Shown here: one piece after another, positions 1-7,989 of the stretch
How the letters are laid out: each line of letters starts with the position of its first letter
Numbering within the stretch: the stretch's first letter is position 1
IMG/VR virus record: IMGVR_UViG_3300033429_000007
Location: 1 to 50,672 of that record
Source: a virus
Direction: 5' to 3' (one strand)
DNA length: 50,672 bases
Notes under the pieces: model-generated
What the model saw: only the letters and a program-made list of their open reading frames with translations
What the model was told of the DNA's origin: nothing
Database searches by the model: none
Program-made: the position numbers and the translations under genes

Positions 1-326
1 GGAAGCACATCAAGCTCAAGCAATTCGGCACGGACCGCATCGGCTTCACCCTCGAAGGTAATCCCGAGAAGCCCGAGCCGACCTACGCATCAATCGAATT
101 CCCCGGCGGCGAGATCACGTTAGCTCGAACGAGCGACGGCTGCTATTGGGCGCACATCAATTGCTTCCGCAGCGATGGGTTCGACGAATCCGAAGCGGGG
201 CATCGGCGCGGTCGCTTCACCGATAGCCGCATCGACACTCAGGGGCAGCACGCGAGCGAGGTCATTGGTGGCGACTTCGCTCGACCCGATACCTATCACG
301 TCGCTGTGAAGATCGAGGTCGAATGA
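1..326 (+). CDS. Hypothetical protein, 3' part only
   Basis: An open frame runs from the window edge (first full codon at base 3) to TGA at 324-326, giving about 107 residues of a C-terminal part. The start lies outside the window. The peptide is rich in short beta-type segments and charged residues (for example GFTLEG, IEFPGGEITL, YHVAVKIEVE) and has no motif that I recognise. The codon use matches the genes that follow, and the stop overlaps the next start by four bases (ATGA), so it belongs to the same co-translated early operon. Function unknown. Confidence 0.6.
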   Translation, partial: KHIKLKQFGTDRIGFTLEGNPEKPEPTYASIEFPGGEITLARTSDGCYWAHINCFRSDGFDESEAGHRRGRFTDSRIDTQGQHASEVIGGDFARPDTYHVAVKIEVE

Positions 327-601
327 TGGCGCGTCGCTCAATCGCTGACGCGATCCGCTACGCATGGAAGTCGAAACGCATCGAGGTCATCGCTGGCGTA
401 GCTGATGGGATGCGGCTCGAACACGGTTACAACTACGCGCAGATCCACCAGAGCTTCCAGCAGGTTCTAGGTATCCAGATTCCACTAGCTGAATTCGACG
501 CGATCATGTACGCCGCCGATGAGGGCGACACCGGCGTGATCGATAACATCATCATTCGACGACCCGCCGAGGAAGACGGCGAGAATAGGAACGAAATATG
601 A
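323..601 (+). CDS. Hypothetical early protein, 92 aa
   Basis: Two adjacent ATG codons (323 and 326) begin the frame; the first overlaps the stop of the preceding gene, as expected for translational coupling. The product starts MMARRSIADAIRYAWKSK, has an amphipathic basic N-terminal part and an acidic C-terminal tail (EEDGENRNEI). No domain is recognised. It ends at TGA 599-601, overlapping the next start by four bases. It is probably a small early accessory protein. Confidence 0.6.
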   Translation: MMARRSIADAIRYAWKSKRIEVIAGVADGMRLEHGYNYAQIHQSFQQVLGIQIPLAEFDAIMYAADEGDTGVIDNIIIRRPAEEDGENRNEI

Positions 602-879
602 GTGACCCTTTCGGATTGACATCTGCGATCACGGCAGCCGCTGACCGCGAAACGAAGCGGCGCGAGAATCCCAAGCGCTACACCTACGAGCGGCAGCTCA
701 TCGAGCAAGACGGACCCGGCAAGACGATCACCATGACCCGCGACGAGGTGGTGGACTCGCTCACCGACTGGGTGCTGGATCCCAATCTCTCGATCTCTTA
801 CATGGAACAGACACCCGGCGAATGGAATCGTGGAACGCCGTTCGCTTATTACCGAGCGCTGGAGGTTGACGATGAGTGA
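598..879 (+). CDS. Hypothetical early protein, 93 aa
   Basis: ATG at 598 overlaps the stop of the upstream gene (ATGA). The 93-residue product is highly charged in its first half (DRETKRRENPKRYTYERQL) and has aromatic residues near the end (SYMEQTPGEWNRGTPFAYYRAL). No family is recognised. It overlaps the following gene by eight bases, so the first genes of the window form one continuous translation unit. Confidence 0.6.
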   Translation: MSDPFGLTSAITAAADRETKRRENPKRYTYERQLIEQDGPGKTITMTRDEVVDSLTDWVLDPNLSISYMEQTPGEWNRGTPFAYYRALEVDDE

Positions 880-1570
880 ATTGAAAGTGAACGAAAAAGC
901 AGTCGAACATCTCGACGTTCAATCGAACGACATCACGATCCGAGCGGCAGCGCTCGTCGTCGAAGACAAGGCGTCGCTCGAGGTCGCTTCCTTGATGCTG
1001 CAATCGATCAAGGTTCTACTCGGTGAGGTGGACGATGTGTTCAAGCCGCCGACGCAAGCAGCTCACGCAGCACACAGATCGATCCTCGATGCTCGCCGCC
1101 GAGTTGAAACGCCTCTCAAGACGGCAGAGGTCGATGTGAAAGCAGCCGTCGCTACCTATCACAACGCGATTCGAAAAGCCGCTGAGGCTGCGAGGAAACT
1201 CGAAGCTGATCGTTTACGCAAGCAAGAGGAAGATCGTCGCCTAGAAGCGGCTCTCGCGGCTGAGAAGCGCGGTCAAGACAAAACCGCTGAGCGGATCATC
1301 GAAGCTCCGGCGCCCGTTCTCTCGAAACCGCTGATCACGACCCCACCCCCGCCGAAGGTGAAGGGCATCCAGACGCGCACGGCTTACACCGCCGAGGTGG
1401 TGGATCTCCCCGCGTTCATTCAGTGGTCACTCGACACGCTGGCGTTCTCCGAATATTTCGATCTCAAGCAATCGAAGCTCGACGCCGCGGTGCAGCGAAA
1501 GAAGGGAGACGTCACGATCCCCGGGGTGAAGATCCACGAGCAGACCGTGGTCGCATCGAGGAAGGTGTGA
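872..1570 (+). CDS. Coiled-coil phage protein of unknown function, 232 aa
   Basis: I prefer the ATG at 872, which overlaps the preceding stop, over the in-frame start at 830. The central part, about residues 75-150, is a long Ala/Glu/Arg-rich helix (KLEADRLRKQEEDRRLEAALAAE) typical of a coiled coil. It is followed by a Pro-rich hinge (APAPVLSKPLITTPPPPKVKG) and a compact C-terminal domain ending in a VTIPGVKIHEQTVVASRKV strand. From memory, this arrangement (helical AHAAHRSILDARR region, KGIQTRT hinge, PGVKI ending) is common in phage early regions next to recombination genes, without a proven role. A function in DNA recombination is inferred only from location. Confidence 0.7.
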   Translation: MSELKVNEKAVEHLDVQSNDITIRAAALVVEDKASLEVASLMLQSIKVLLGEVDDVFKPPTQAAHAAHRSILDARRRVETPLKTAEVDVKAAVATYHNAIRKAAEAARKLEADRLRKQEEDRRLEAALAAEKRGQDKTAERIIEAPAPVLSKPLITTPPPPKVKGIQTRTAYTAEVVDLPAFIQWSLDTLAFSEYFDLKQSKLDAAVQRKKGDVTIPGVKIHEQTVVASRKV

Positions 1571-1571
1571 C

Positions 1572-1763
1572 ATGGAACTCTGCACTTCATTCTGGTTCTG
1601 GTTCATCGTTCTCGGATCGTTCGCCGTGCTGCTCTGGTCAGCTTTTAATTGGGGCTGGTCGCTCGGCGCTCGTAACTCGGATCTGCAATGGCAGGGTCGA
1701 GTCAAAACTCTGTACAAGGGATGGGAGCAGGAAGCTCAGAAAGGAGATCGCGATCGTCAGTGA
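1572..1763 (+). CDS. Small membrane protein, 63 aa
   Basis: ATG at 1572 lies one base after the preceding stop. The N-terminal half is one hydrophobic, aromatic-rich segment (about residues 5-30, including FWFWFIVLGSFAVLLW), followed by a short charged tail (KTLYKGWEQEAQKGDRDRQ). It is best read as a single-pass inner-membrane protein with a cytoplasmic C-terminus. Role unknown. It is followed by a 117-base gap without a convincing gene. Confidence 0.6.
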   Translation: MELCTSFWFWFIVLGSFAVLLWSAFNWGWSLGARNSDLQWQGRVKTLYKGWEQEAQKGDRDRQ

Positions 1764-1880
1764 TTCTGGACGCATCATCGGTTACGGCGCACTCGCTTTC
1801 TGTTGTGCGAACTGCTACGATGATGTTGATCTATCGACAACGCCTGTAAAGGGCAGAACCGAAAGTCAAAGGAGAACACA

Positions 1881-2984
1881 ATGGCTAACACGATGACGCT
1901 ATCCGATCTCGCTCATGCAATCGAAGACCGCGAAGCGAACAAGCGAGATCTCATCGTTCAACCTGATCGGCTGCGAGTGACACCCGCGACCGAAGATCAT
2001 TCCGAACGACTCGTAGGTAGCGGCGTGATCAACGCGCCGCTGCTTGAGCCGATGAAGATCACGGATCTGGCGCACGATCAGATCGCCAACTGGACACCCA
2101 TCGGCAAGCGCTACTACCACCACATGAGAGACGAGCAACCGGAGCTTTGGGCTGAGAACGTGAACACGTGGCTCGATGAAGGGGAGAAGCCCCGCATGTT
2201 GAGAGCTGAGCAGATCCCCGGCAACGGCGGTCCGCAACTCAAGCTCCGCGCTTTCCTCTCAGATCAATTCGGACGCTACGAAGATCTTCACCTGATGATG
2301 CCGGTGCTGGAGAGGATCCACGACCGGGGGTGGGAAGTTCTCCATTGCGCTCTGACAGATCGCCGCATGCACATCCGGGTCGGATTCCCGAACATGAAAG
2401 CTGAGATCAAGGTAGGTGAAGAGGTTCAAGCCGGAGCCGCATTCACGAACTCCGAGGTGGGGTTCTCGATGTGGAAGTCAGAGTTCTTCGTCAAGGTTCT
2501 GACGTGCCTCAATGGGATGACCTTCACTGAGAAGTTTGCGGGATTCTCGAAGCGCCACATCACCGGGCGGCAAGCGGCGGGGTGGCTCTCCCCCTCGACG
2601 CTCGCACTTGAGAACGAGCTGCTTCAATCGCAGATCGGTGACACGCTCGACATGATGAACGACCGGACTCAGTTCGACAAGGTTCTCTCCGTGATGAGAG
2701 ACACGACCCGCGAAGAGATCGAACACCCGATGGAAGCGGTGCGAGTTCTCGCACGGCAGACCGGCCTCTCTCAAAACGAGCGCGAGGGTGTGGAACGCGA
2801 GCTGGTGATTGGTGGGGATCCGACCCTTTGGGGATTGGTGCAAGCTCTCACCGCGACGGCTCGCGAGGTCCCGAACTTCGACCGCAGATCTCAGCTCGAA
2901 ACCGAAGCCGGAAAACTTCTGAACAATCGCAGTAATTGGCAGCCGCTGATCGAGGCGACTGCGAAAACCGCCGTCGCTGCGTAG
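1881..2984 (+). CDS. DUF932-type phage protein, 367 aa
   Basis: The start is fixed by a strong ribosome site (AAAGGAG at 1869-1875) seven bases before ATG. The middle of the protein matches my memory of the DUF932 family in order: RAFLSDQFGRYEDLHLMM, a strand-rich part with FPNMKAEIKVGEEVQAG, then FTNSEVGFSMWKSEFFVKVLTCLNGM, the NSE-G...C-NGM signature. The rest is helical. DUF932 proteins are widespread in phages and plasmids, usually beside recombination and replication genes, with no settled biochemical role. Here the nearby Cas4-like nuclease and the conserved protein at 3401 make a recombination or DNA-protection role plausible, but this is inferred. Confidence 0.8.
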   Translation: MANTMTLSDLAHAIEDREANKRDLIVQPDRLRVTPATEDHSERLVGSGVINAPLLEPMKITDLAHDQIANWTPIGKRYYHHMRDEQPELWAENVNTWLDEGEKPRMLRAEQIPGNGGPQLKLRAFLSDQFGRYEDLHLMMPVLERIHDRGWEVLHCALTDRRMHIRVGFPNMKAEIKVGEEVQAGAAFTNSEVGFSMWKSEFFVKVLTCLNGMTFTEKFAGFSKRHITGRQAAGWLSPSTLALENELLQSQIGDTLDMMNDRTQFDKVLSVMRDTTREEIEHPMEAVRVLARQTGLSQNEREGVERELVIGGDPTLWGLVQALTATAREVPNFDRRSQLETEAGKLLNNRSNWQPLIEATAKTAVAA

Positions 2985-3013
2985 CGACAGAAAGGAGTGG
3001 AGGGAGTGAGCAT

Positions 3014-3088
3014 GGGGCGAGAGCTAGTTCCTGGGGAGAGCAATGATGTTCGATCCAACTACAGCGTGGATGGGGCAGCTCTCGCCCC
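3014..3088 (+). repeat. 12-bp perfect inverted repeat with 51-nt loop upstream of HTH-like gene
   Basis: GGGGCGAGAGCT at 3014-3025 is exactly complementary in reverse to AGCTCTCGCCCC at 3077-3088, and the right arm is followed at once by TTCTTTT. The gap between the genes at 1881 and 3122 therefore holds either an unusual intrinsic terminator with a long loop, an attenuator, or a small structured RNA. A possible 57-residue frame (ATG 3012, strong GGAGGG site upstream) runs through both arms, so a coding explanation cannot be fully excluded. Confidence 0.6.
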
Positions 3089-3121
3089 TTCTTTTAATGA
3101 CCGGCGAAGAGAGGAGAAGCG

Positions 3122-3382
3122 ATGCGGATTCAAGTCAAGGTCGAAACGATACGTGATGTCGCTGACGTCTCAGGTGTGCAGATGAAAGAGATCGCGGCGC
3201 ACCTGGGATTGTCGGTGACGATGACCCATCTGAAATTCAAGGGAACGCGCTCGATCTTCATCGATGAGTGCGGGAAGATCGCCGCAGCTCTCAACAGCGG
3301 CGGTAGGGTTTCGATTCAACCCGAGGACGTGATCAAGCTCATCGGGAAAAAGAACCTCAAGGTTCGCGGCTACGCGAGCTGA
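3122..3382 (+). CDS. Small helix-turn-helix-like protein, 86 aa
   Basis: GAGGAG at 3112-3117 precedes the ATG at 3122. Residues about 17-58 (VSGVQMKEIAAHLGLSVTMT, then GTRSIFIDECGKIAAALN) read like a Cro/C1-type HTH: a first helix, a turn at LGLS, a recognition helix, then two further helices with the usual KIA-AL pattern. It is shorter than full repressors and has no dimer or cleavage domain, so a Cro-like or early-gene regulator role is possible. The upstream inverted repeat could be part of its control. The HTH call is moderate; DNA binding is inferred. Confidence 0.6.
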   Translation: MRIQVKVETIRDVADVSGVQMKEIAAHLGLSVTMTHLKFKGTRSIFIDECGKIAAALNSGGRVSIQPEDVIKLIGKKNLKVRGYAS

Positions 3383-3400
3383 GCAATGAAGGAGAACACA

Positions 3401-4423
3401 ATGGCAGAGGATAAGCGTGACAGCGCACAGGAGAACGTCTCAGCGCCGCAAGCAGCGGCACCCATAGAAATAGATCAGCAAGCGGACGGCGCAGCCTCAG
3501 ACGATCCTGAGCAGCCGGAAGATGTTGACGGAGAGATCATCGAAGAGAGCGGCACGAGCGAGCTTGACGCGATAATCAATCGAGCGATCGTCGAGGTCGA
3601 GCCGACAGCACTCGCAGATCTCGCGACCGAAGAGCAGATCGAGCGAGCGATCCGTCGAATCATCGCGAGGACGGGAGCGATCAAGCGGTTCAAGGCTGCC
3701 ATGCTCTCGCTCACGAATCGGCGCGATTGGTACGCGCACGAAGCAGAGGGTGAAGAGGTCGGCATCCCCTATCTCGGAGAGAGCGGGTCCGAGAAGATAA
3801 TCAACGCATTCCAGATCGAGGTGCGACACGACGGAGGTGAGAAGCACACGGTCGATGAGGGTGGCTACGAATTCGTTTATCAGGGGCAGATGAGAGCGCT
3901 TGTCTTCTCGGAGCTTTGGTATCCAGTGATCGGTAGCAGATGGAGCGACGACGGGTTCTTCACTCGCGGTGGAACGAAGACCGCAGATCCCGGCGACGTA
4001 CGCAAAGCAGCATGGACGAACTTTATGAACCGGGGAATCAAAACCGTCTGCGGATTGAAGACGATCACGTGGGAAGAGCTGGAGCAGCTACCGGGTCTTG
4101 AGAATCTGCGACAGACGGTGAAGAAGATCACCTATGGAACGCGCTCGAAGGGTGGCGCACCGCCGCCAGCACCCGGCGAACTCAGCGATATCGAGAAGGG
4201 TGCGCACATCAAGGTCAAGATCGATAGGGAAGATCTGGAATCGAGGAACACGATCAAGAGCATCCCTCAAGCTGAACGGCTCTGGAACAAATCCCCCGGC
4301 TGTTTCTATTGGGTGGTGAAGTGGTCGAAGAAAAACTTCGGCACCATCATGGACATGCACGCCGCAAACGCGACGGTGAAATTCAAGCTCTACAACATTC
4401 CGAAAAACGAGATGCCGTCATGA
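3401..4423 (+). CDS. Conserved phage protein in recombination module, 340 aa
   Basis: The start at 3401 is chosen because GGAGAACACA immediately precedes it; the earlier in-frame ATG at 3386 lies upstream of that site. The first 60 residues are acidic and low in complexity (PEQPEDVDGEIIEES). A folded domain follows, with the strings YLGESGSEKI, ELWYPVIGSRWSDDGFFTRG and GDVRKAAWTNFMNRGIKTVC. The C-terminus ends in mixed strands. I recall related proteins as conserved but unannotated in phages. Its place between the DUF932 gene and the Cas4-like nuclease suggests a recombination partner, possibly a single-strand annealing or end-binding protein; that is a guess from location. It ends four bases into the nuclease gene. 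Confidence 0.65.
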   Translation: MAEDKRDSAQENVSAPQAAAPIEIDQQADGAASDDPEQPEDVDGEIIEESGTSELDAIINRAIVEVEPTALADLATEEQIERAIRRIIARTGAIKRFKAAMLSLTNRRDWYAHEAEGEEVGIPYLGESGSEKIINAFQIEVRHDGGEKHTVDEGGYEFVYQGQMRALVFSELWYPVIGSRWSDDGFFTRGGTKTADPGDVRKAAWTNFMNRGIKTVCGLKTITWEELEQLPGLENLRQTVKKITYGTRSKGGAPPPAPGELSDIEKGAHIKVKIDREDLESRNTIKSIPQAERLWNKSPGCFYWVVKWSKKNFGTIMDMHAANATVKFKLYNIPKNEMPS

Positions 4424-5445
4424 CAACACCCAACGATTTCACAGACGACGATCTCCGAGATGCCGAGCGCTTCTTGGAGAACAGCATCATGGAAAGCTAC
4501 GGCCCCGCGATGAAGCGACAGCCAGCGAGCAACAACGCCTCGCTGGTCGGTCATCCATGCGCGTATTATCTGTGGGCGATCCGCGCTCGACACGAAGACA
4601 TGCCGTCACCCGACGATGGGTTGCCGGGAATCTGGACGCTCGGTCGTGAAGCTGAGAACGCGGCGAAGATCGCGCTGTTGCAAGAGGGCTGGAAGCTCCA
4701 CAAAACGGAGGTGACATTTGAAGACAAGGACCTCGACATCAGGGGTCGGCTCGATTGGGAACTCAGCCACAAGACGCATCCGTTCTGGTCGCAACCGATC
4801 CCCACTGAGTTCAAAGGGGTGAGCGATAATTATTGGGGCAAGCTCTGGTCGTTCGACGACTGCTTTGAGTCATCGATGAAGTGGGTACGCATGTGGCCGA
4901 TCCAGCCGCTGACCTACGCATATCTCATGCCCGACGAACACCCCTACGTTTGCCTCTTGCTCCGCAATAAAACGAACGCTCGACCGAGAGCGATCATCGA
5001 GAGAACCGAAACGCATTTCCAGCGGCTGGTCGATATGGGTGAGGTGATTGGTGAAGTGAACCGCTGTCTTCGCGATGAGGAAGAACCCGACTCGATCACC
5101 TACTCGCCCGTGTGGTGCAAGAAGTGCGACGCCGCACACATCTGCCCGACGATGCAACACCACGCATTCGGCAACCCGATTGCAGCGCTCGAAGATCCGA
5201 GCGTGATCGAAGATCTGGCGCTGACTTGGGAAGCTGGAAACGAGACGAAGAAAGCCGTCGCCTCTGCTTGGGATGAGATGAAAGAGATCGGCCGGCACTA
5301 TGGTCTGTACGATGCCGAGCCGGGATCCGAGCGCTCGATCATCGGCAATCAATTCTCATTCAAGGTGATCATGTCAGCGAAGGGAAAGGGAACGTTCAAG
5401 GTTGAGCGGATCGTCGCTCTTGAAGGGACGGGCGATGGTGGGTAA
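4420..5445 (+). CDS. Cas4-like PD-(D/E)XK nuclease with Fe-S cysteines, 341 aa
   Basis: The ATG at 4420 overlaps the preceding stop. The features of a Cas4/RecB-type nuclease appear in order: GHPC with Cys47; IRGRLDWEL with Asp112; PTEFKG, an E-x-K pair at Glu130 and Lys132; QPLTY, the Q-x3-Y motif at Gln160-Tyr164; and CKKCDAAHIC with Cys231, Cys234 and Cys240. One N-terminal plus three C-terminal cysteines is the usual layout for a 4Fe-4S cluster in Cas4 and AddB-like enzymes. Such proteins cut or resect DNA ends. No cas1/cas2 or CRISPR array is present, so this is a stand-alone phage enzyme, probably the exonuclease of a phage recombination module. Confidence 0.85.
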   Translation: MTTPNDFTDDDLRDAERFLENSIMESYGPAMKRQPASNNASLVGHPCAYYLWAIRARHEDMPSPDDGLPGIWTLGREAENAAKIALLQEGWKLHKTEVTFEDKDLDIRGRLDWELSHKTHPFWSQPIPTEFKGVSDNYWGKLWSFDDCFESSMKWVRMWPIQPLTYAYLMPDEHPYVCLLLRNKTNARPRAIIERTETHFQRLVDMGEVIGEVNRCLRDEEEPDSITYSPVWCKKCDAAHICPTMQHHAFGNPIAALEDPSVIEDLALTWEAGNETKKAVASAWDEMKEIGRHYGLYDAEPGSERSIIGNQFSFKVIMSAKGKGTFKVERIVALEGTGDGG

Positions 5446-6343
5446 ACGACCGGCGTTTCAGTTCTACCCTGCCGATTGGAAAGCGGACGACGCTCTGATG
5501 TCTTGCTCGGCAGCCGCGCAGGGTCTTTGGATCTACATGCTGTGCGTGATGCACTATTCAGATCCGTATGGACATCTCGTCACGCGAGGTGGTGAAGCGA
5601 TGCCGTCGAAGCAGCTAGCGAAACTCGCACGGCTGACGTGGGAACAGGTTGACGAGCTGCTCGATGAGCTAGCCGACGCTCGCGTCTTCTCGATGACAGC
5701 TCAGGGCGTGATCTTCTCGCGCCGCATGGTGGCTGACTATGAGGTCTATCTCGAACGCTCAAGCTCCGGCCGTCGCGGTGGTCGAAGCTCTCGCCAAGCT
5801 ACAGCTTCAACAATTGTCGAAGCTATCGACAAGCAACAGCTTCCGCAAGAAAACAACTCTTCCTCTTCCTCTTCCTCTTCCTCTTCTACTTCATCTTCAT
5901 CATCGCAGGAAGAGCATGTGCAGATCCCATTCGCTGAGATCTGGAAGCTCGTGCCGACAGGTCGCAAGCTCGCCAAGGTGAAAGCTCAAGAGCTATGGGA
6001 AGGGAAAGACAGAACCACGACCGGCGAAAAGCTCAGCGCCGAAGATCAGCACCTGATCATGGAGCGCTACCCATTCCATGTAGCGATGTGGAAAAAGGAA
6101 GCGACACCGAAAGACAAGATCCCTCATCTGCGGACGTGGATCTACCAGCGCAGATGGGTGGACGAGATCGAGAGCGCACCTCAGATCGATGAGGACGAAT
6201 GGATGTACGGCACGGTTCGGCTCGCTGATTTCCAGAAGCACAAAGACGATCCCGATTGGGCTTGCTATGCGGATTGGGCTACGATCCACGATCCGTGCAC
6301 CGCGCCGACGTTCGATGAATTCAAGAAGGGAGAGTCATCGTGA
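5435..6343 (+). CDS. Winged-helix phage replication protein (DUF1376-like), 302 aa
   Basis: I choose ATG 5435, which overlaps the nuclease stop, over the in-frame ATG at 5402. The N-terminal 110 residues match the pattern of YdaU/DUF1376-type phage replication proteins: RPAFQFYPADWKADDALMSC, AAAQGLWIYMLCVMHYSDPY, then the helical LARLTWEQVDELLDELADA and FSRRMVADYEVYLER. A low-complexity Ser linker follows (about residues 140-160), then a C-terminal domain (IWKLVPTGRKLAKVKAQELW, IPHLRTWIYQRRW) of the type found in phage replication and helicase-loading proteins. It probably binds the phage origin or recruits host replication proteins. No primase or helicase gene is visible in the window. Confidence 0.75.
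   Translation: MVGKRPAFQFYPADWKADDALMSCSAAAQGLWIYMLCVMHYSDPYGHLVTRGGEAMPSKQLAKLARLTWEQVDELLDELADARVFSMTAQGVIFSRRMVADYEVYLERSSSGRRGGRSSRQATASTIVEAIDKQQLPQENNSSSSSSSSSSTSSSSSQEEHVQIPFAEIWKLVPTGRKLAKVKAQELWEGKDRTTTGEKLSAEDQHLIMERYPFHVAMWKKEATPKDKIPHLRTWIYQRRWVDEIESAPQIDEDEWMYGTVRLADFQKHKDDPDWACYADWATIHDPCTAPTFDEFKKGESS
5857..5907 (+). repeat. TCTTCC hexanucleotide repeat encoding a poly-Ser linker
   Basis: About four near-perfect copies of CTCTTC, followed by degenerate TCATCT/TCATCA triplets, encode an almost uninterrupted Ser run with one Thr inside the replication protein. The run separates its winged-helix and C-terminal domains. Such simple repeats can change length by slippage. Confidence 0.8.
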
Positions 6344-6696
6344 CACACAGAGATCCGCACCGCGAATTCCTCGACCAGATGCGACGAGCGATAGCGAAGC
6401 AGATCGACCGCGACATCATGGGAGATCTCTCGAAGCACAGCGGTGGATTCCTGATTCCACTCGGCCAACTCAAGGCGGTGTGGACAGAGGAAGATGAACC
6501 GATGACCGAACTAACAGAATCGGTTGTGCGTGGCAACTGGGCGAAGTCAAACGAGCAGCTCCGAAACAAACTCGCAGCTCAAACTCGCGAGTGCGATTGC
6601 CCCGCGTGCATGGCGAGGGTCGAAGACGAGCGCCGCATGTGGGCTGAGATAGGGATCGATGTCTTCGGAGAGGAGGTGAGACGAGATGGCGAGTGA
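6340..6696 (+). CDS. Hypothetical protein with CxxC pair, 118 aa
   Basis: The frame opens with GTG at 6340, overlapping the preceding stop, with GGGAGAG just upstream. The product is helical and charged, with CDCPACMARVEDERRMW near residues 88-104. This may be half of a zinc site, because no second Cys/His pair is obvious. No family is recognised. Position suggests an early accessory protein co-translated with the replication gene. Confidence 0.55.
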   Translation: MTHRDPHREFLDQMRRAIAKQIDRDIMGDLSKHSGGFLIPLGQLKAVWTEEDEPMTELTESVVRGNWAKSNEQLRNKLAAQTRECDCPACMARVEDERRMWAEIGIDVFGEEVRRDGE

Positions 6697-6928
6697 TGTA
6701 GATCGCTGCGGTCGATGCGGCCAATACATCTATCTGCTCACGCTCTGGGTGACAGGCGAGGTGATCGCGATCAATGCGGGAACGAAGCCAGCTCTGCTCG
6801 TCGAAGATCTTCACGCTGATGTTCACGGGATTCCCGCGATGAAACTCACCGAAGCCGAGCCGGTCGAGATCTTCACCCGGCACAAATGCAACGACACAGA
6901 TTGGTCGAAGCTCAAAGGAATTCGATGA
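6686..6928 (+). CDS. Small putative zinc protein, 80 aa
   Basis: ATG at 6686 follows GGAGGTGAG (6670-6678) and overlaps the end of the upstream frame by 11 bases. The N-terminus has a CGRCG knuckle (residues 8-12) and a HKC lies near residue 65, which could together bind zinc. The middle is strand-rich (LLTLWVTGEVIAINAG). No family is recognised. Confidence 0.6.
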   Translation: MASDVDRCGRCGQYIYLLTLWVTGEVIAINAGTKPALLVEDLHADVHGIPAMKLTEAEPVEIFTRHKCNDTDWSKLKGIR

Positions 6929-6944
6929 TATGGAAGGAGAGACA

Positions 6945-7190
6945 ATGTTCGTCAAGCAACTAGAGGGCGGCGGTGAGATCCGAGCGCGGATGCTCGGTAA
7001 CAACTGGACGATCTCAACCATCAATCCGAATGGGAAAGGAGTCGCGGTCGGGTTGACGCTGACCGAAGCGGGTCAGCTCGCGAGATTACTGAGGTTCGAA
7101 GACCGGCACGGATTCAGAAACGAAAACACTGGCGTCATCGACGCGAGATCTATTGACGGAGCGCAACACGAAAAGGAGAACACACCATGA
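6945..7190 (+). CDS. Hypothetical protein, 81 aa
   Basis: AAGGAGA at 6933-6939 supports ATG 6945 rather than the in-frame ATG at 6930. The product begins MFVKQLEGGGEIRARMLG and is likely a small mixed alpha/beta protein with a conserved-looking GLTLTEAGQLARLLRF helix. No recognised domain. Its stop overlaps the next start by four bases. Confidence 0.55.
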   Translation: MFVKQLEGGGEIRARMLGNNWTISTINPNGKGVAVGLTLTEAGQLARLLRFEDRHGFRNENTGVIDARSIDGAQHEKENTP

Positions 7191-7543
7191 TCGATCTCGA
7201 CGAACAGACAACCATCGAATTCTCTCCGGAGATGGTGAAGAAGATCACCCGACCGCGAGCGATCAAGATCCTCAAGATGATCGCGGAAGCACGAGAGGTG
7301 ATCATCGACACGCACCCCGAACCCGACACGCTCCGACTCACCATCAACAGCGATTGGTTCACGAAGCTGGTCGAAGCTCAGCCGGAGGTGATCGATCCGA
7401 ACGGCACGATCAGATTCCTCCAAAAGCTCGACGCTCTCTTCGTAGAGCTCGGACTCGATGACGAGCCGGGGATCGAGGATCCCAACGCAATCGAGCTGCC
7501 GCCCGGGGATGACGAAGAAGAAGGAGACGGGGGTGCTTTCTGA
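7187..7543 (+). CDS. Hypothetical acidic-tailed protein, 118 aa
   Basis: The start at 7187 lies two bases beyond the recurrent GGAGAACACA site (7175-7184) and inside the preceding stop. The N-terminal two thirds are helical (PEMVKKITRPRAIKILKMI) and the C-terminus is acidic (PPGDDEEEGDGGAF). Acidic tails of this kind occur on single-strand DNA binding proteins, but no OB-fold pattern is visible, so I do not assign one. Confidence 0.55.
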   Translation: MIDLDEQTTIEFSPEMVKKITRPRAIKILKMIAEAREVIIDTHPEPDTLRLTINSDWFTKLVEAQPEVIDPNGTIRFLQKLDALFVELGLDDEPGIEDPNAIELPPGDDEEEGDGGAF

Positions 7544-7989
7544 TGGGTGGGAAAGCAACCAAGCGCTCGCGTCACCAGATGGTGAACGATCAGAACGAAG
7601 TGATCGGAAAGCTCCTCACCGCATGGGGCGGTCACATCAAAACGAAAGACCCCAACCAGCAGCTACTCACCCATGAGGAGATCGATGCGTCATTGGGGAA
7701 GCTCGCGACTTCAATCGCTGAGGTCTACGAAGAGATCACGGAAGATCTTCACGTCGTACAGGAGCAAGTGCTGTTCAACGCGCAGCCGTTTTGGAAGCGC
7801 TGGTATCAGAAATGGCGTGACGACCGCGAGCGATTGAAGAACGCGAACCGACCGGCGCTCGAACCACTGATCACCGAAGAGATCAAGAATGGAGAGGAGG
7901 AACGAATCTTCGGGCAGCTCGCGGAGAAAGCAAGAGCCGCGCAACGGACAACCGATAAGGGAGAAGGAGAACACAATGAACCGAACTGA
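7543..7989 (+). CDS. Hypothetical protein, 148 aa
   Basis: ATG at 7543 shares one base with the preceding TGA. The product is largely helical and highly charged, with repeated Glu/Lys/Arg and a [19 protein letters not shown] segment. No motif is recognised. Its last 14 bases overlap the start of the thioester-like gene, whose ribosome site lies inside this frame. Confidence 0.55.
   Translation: MGGKATKRSRHQMVNDQNEVIGKLLTAWGGHIKTKDPNQQLLTHEEIDASLGKLATSIAEVYEEITEDLHVVQEQVLFNAQPFWKRWYQKWRDDRERLKNANRPALEPLITEEIKNGEEERIFGQLAEKARAAQRTTDKGEGEHNEPN

Noticed and set aside
1764-1896. Short Cys-containing frame (CCANCYDD) between two early genes
   Set aside because: The peptide looks plausible for a small zinc protein and AAAGGAG lies at its 5' side, but no usable start codon follows that site in this frame. 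I see no other gene in the gap.
2997-3185. 57-62 residue frame (GTG 2997 or ATG 3012) through the inverted repeat
   Set aside because: It has a good ribosome site but overlaps the HTH-like gene by 64 bases and contains both arms of the hairpin; I judge the RNA structure more likely, without certainty.
4420-5445. CRISPR-Cas locus suggested by the Cas4-like protein
   Set aside because: There is no repeat-spacer array and no cas1/cas2 in the window; Cas4-like nucleases are common in phages without CRISPR.
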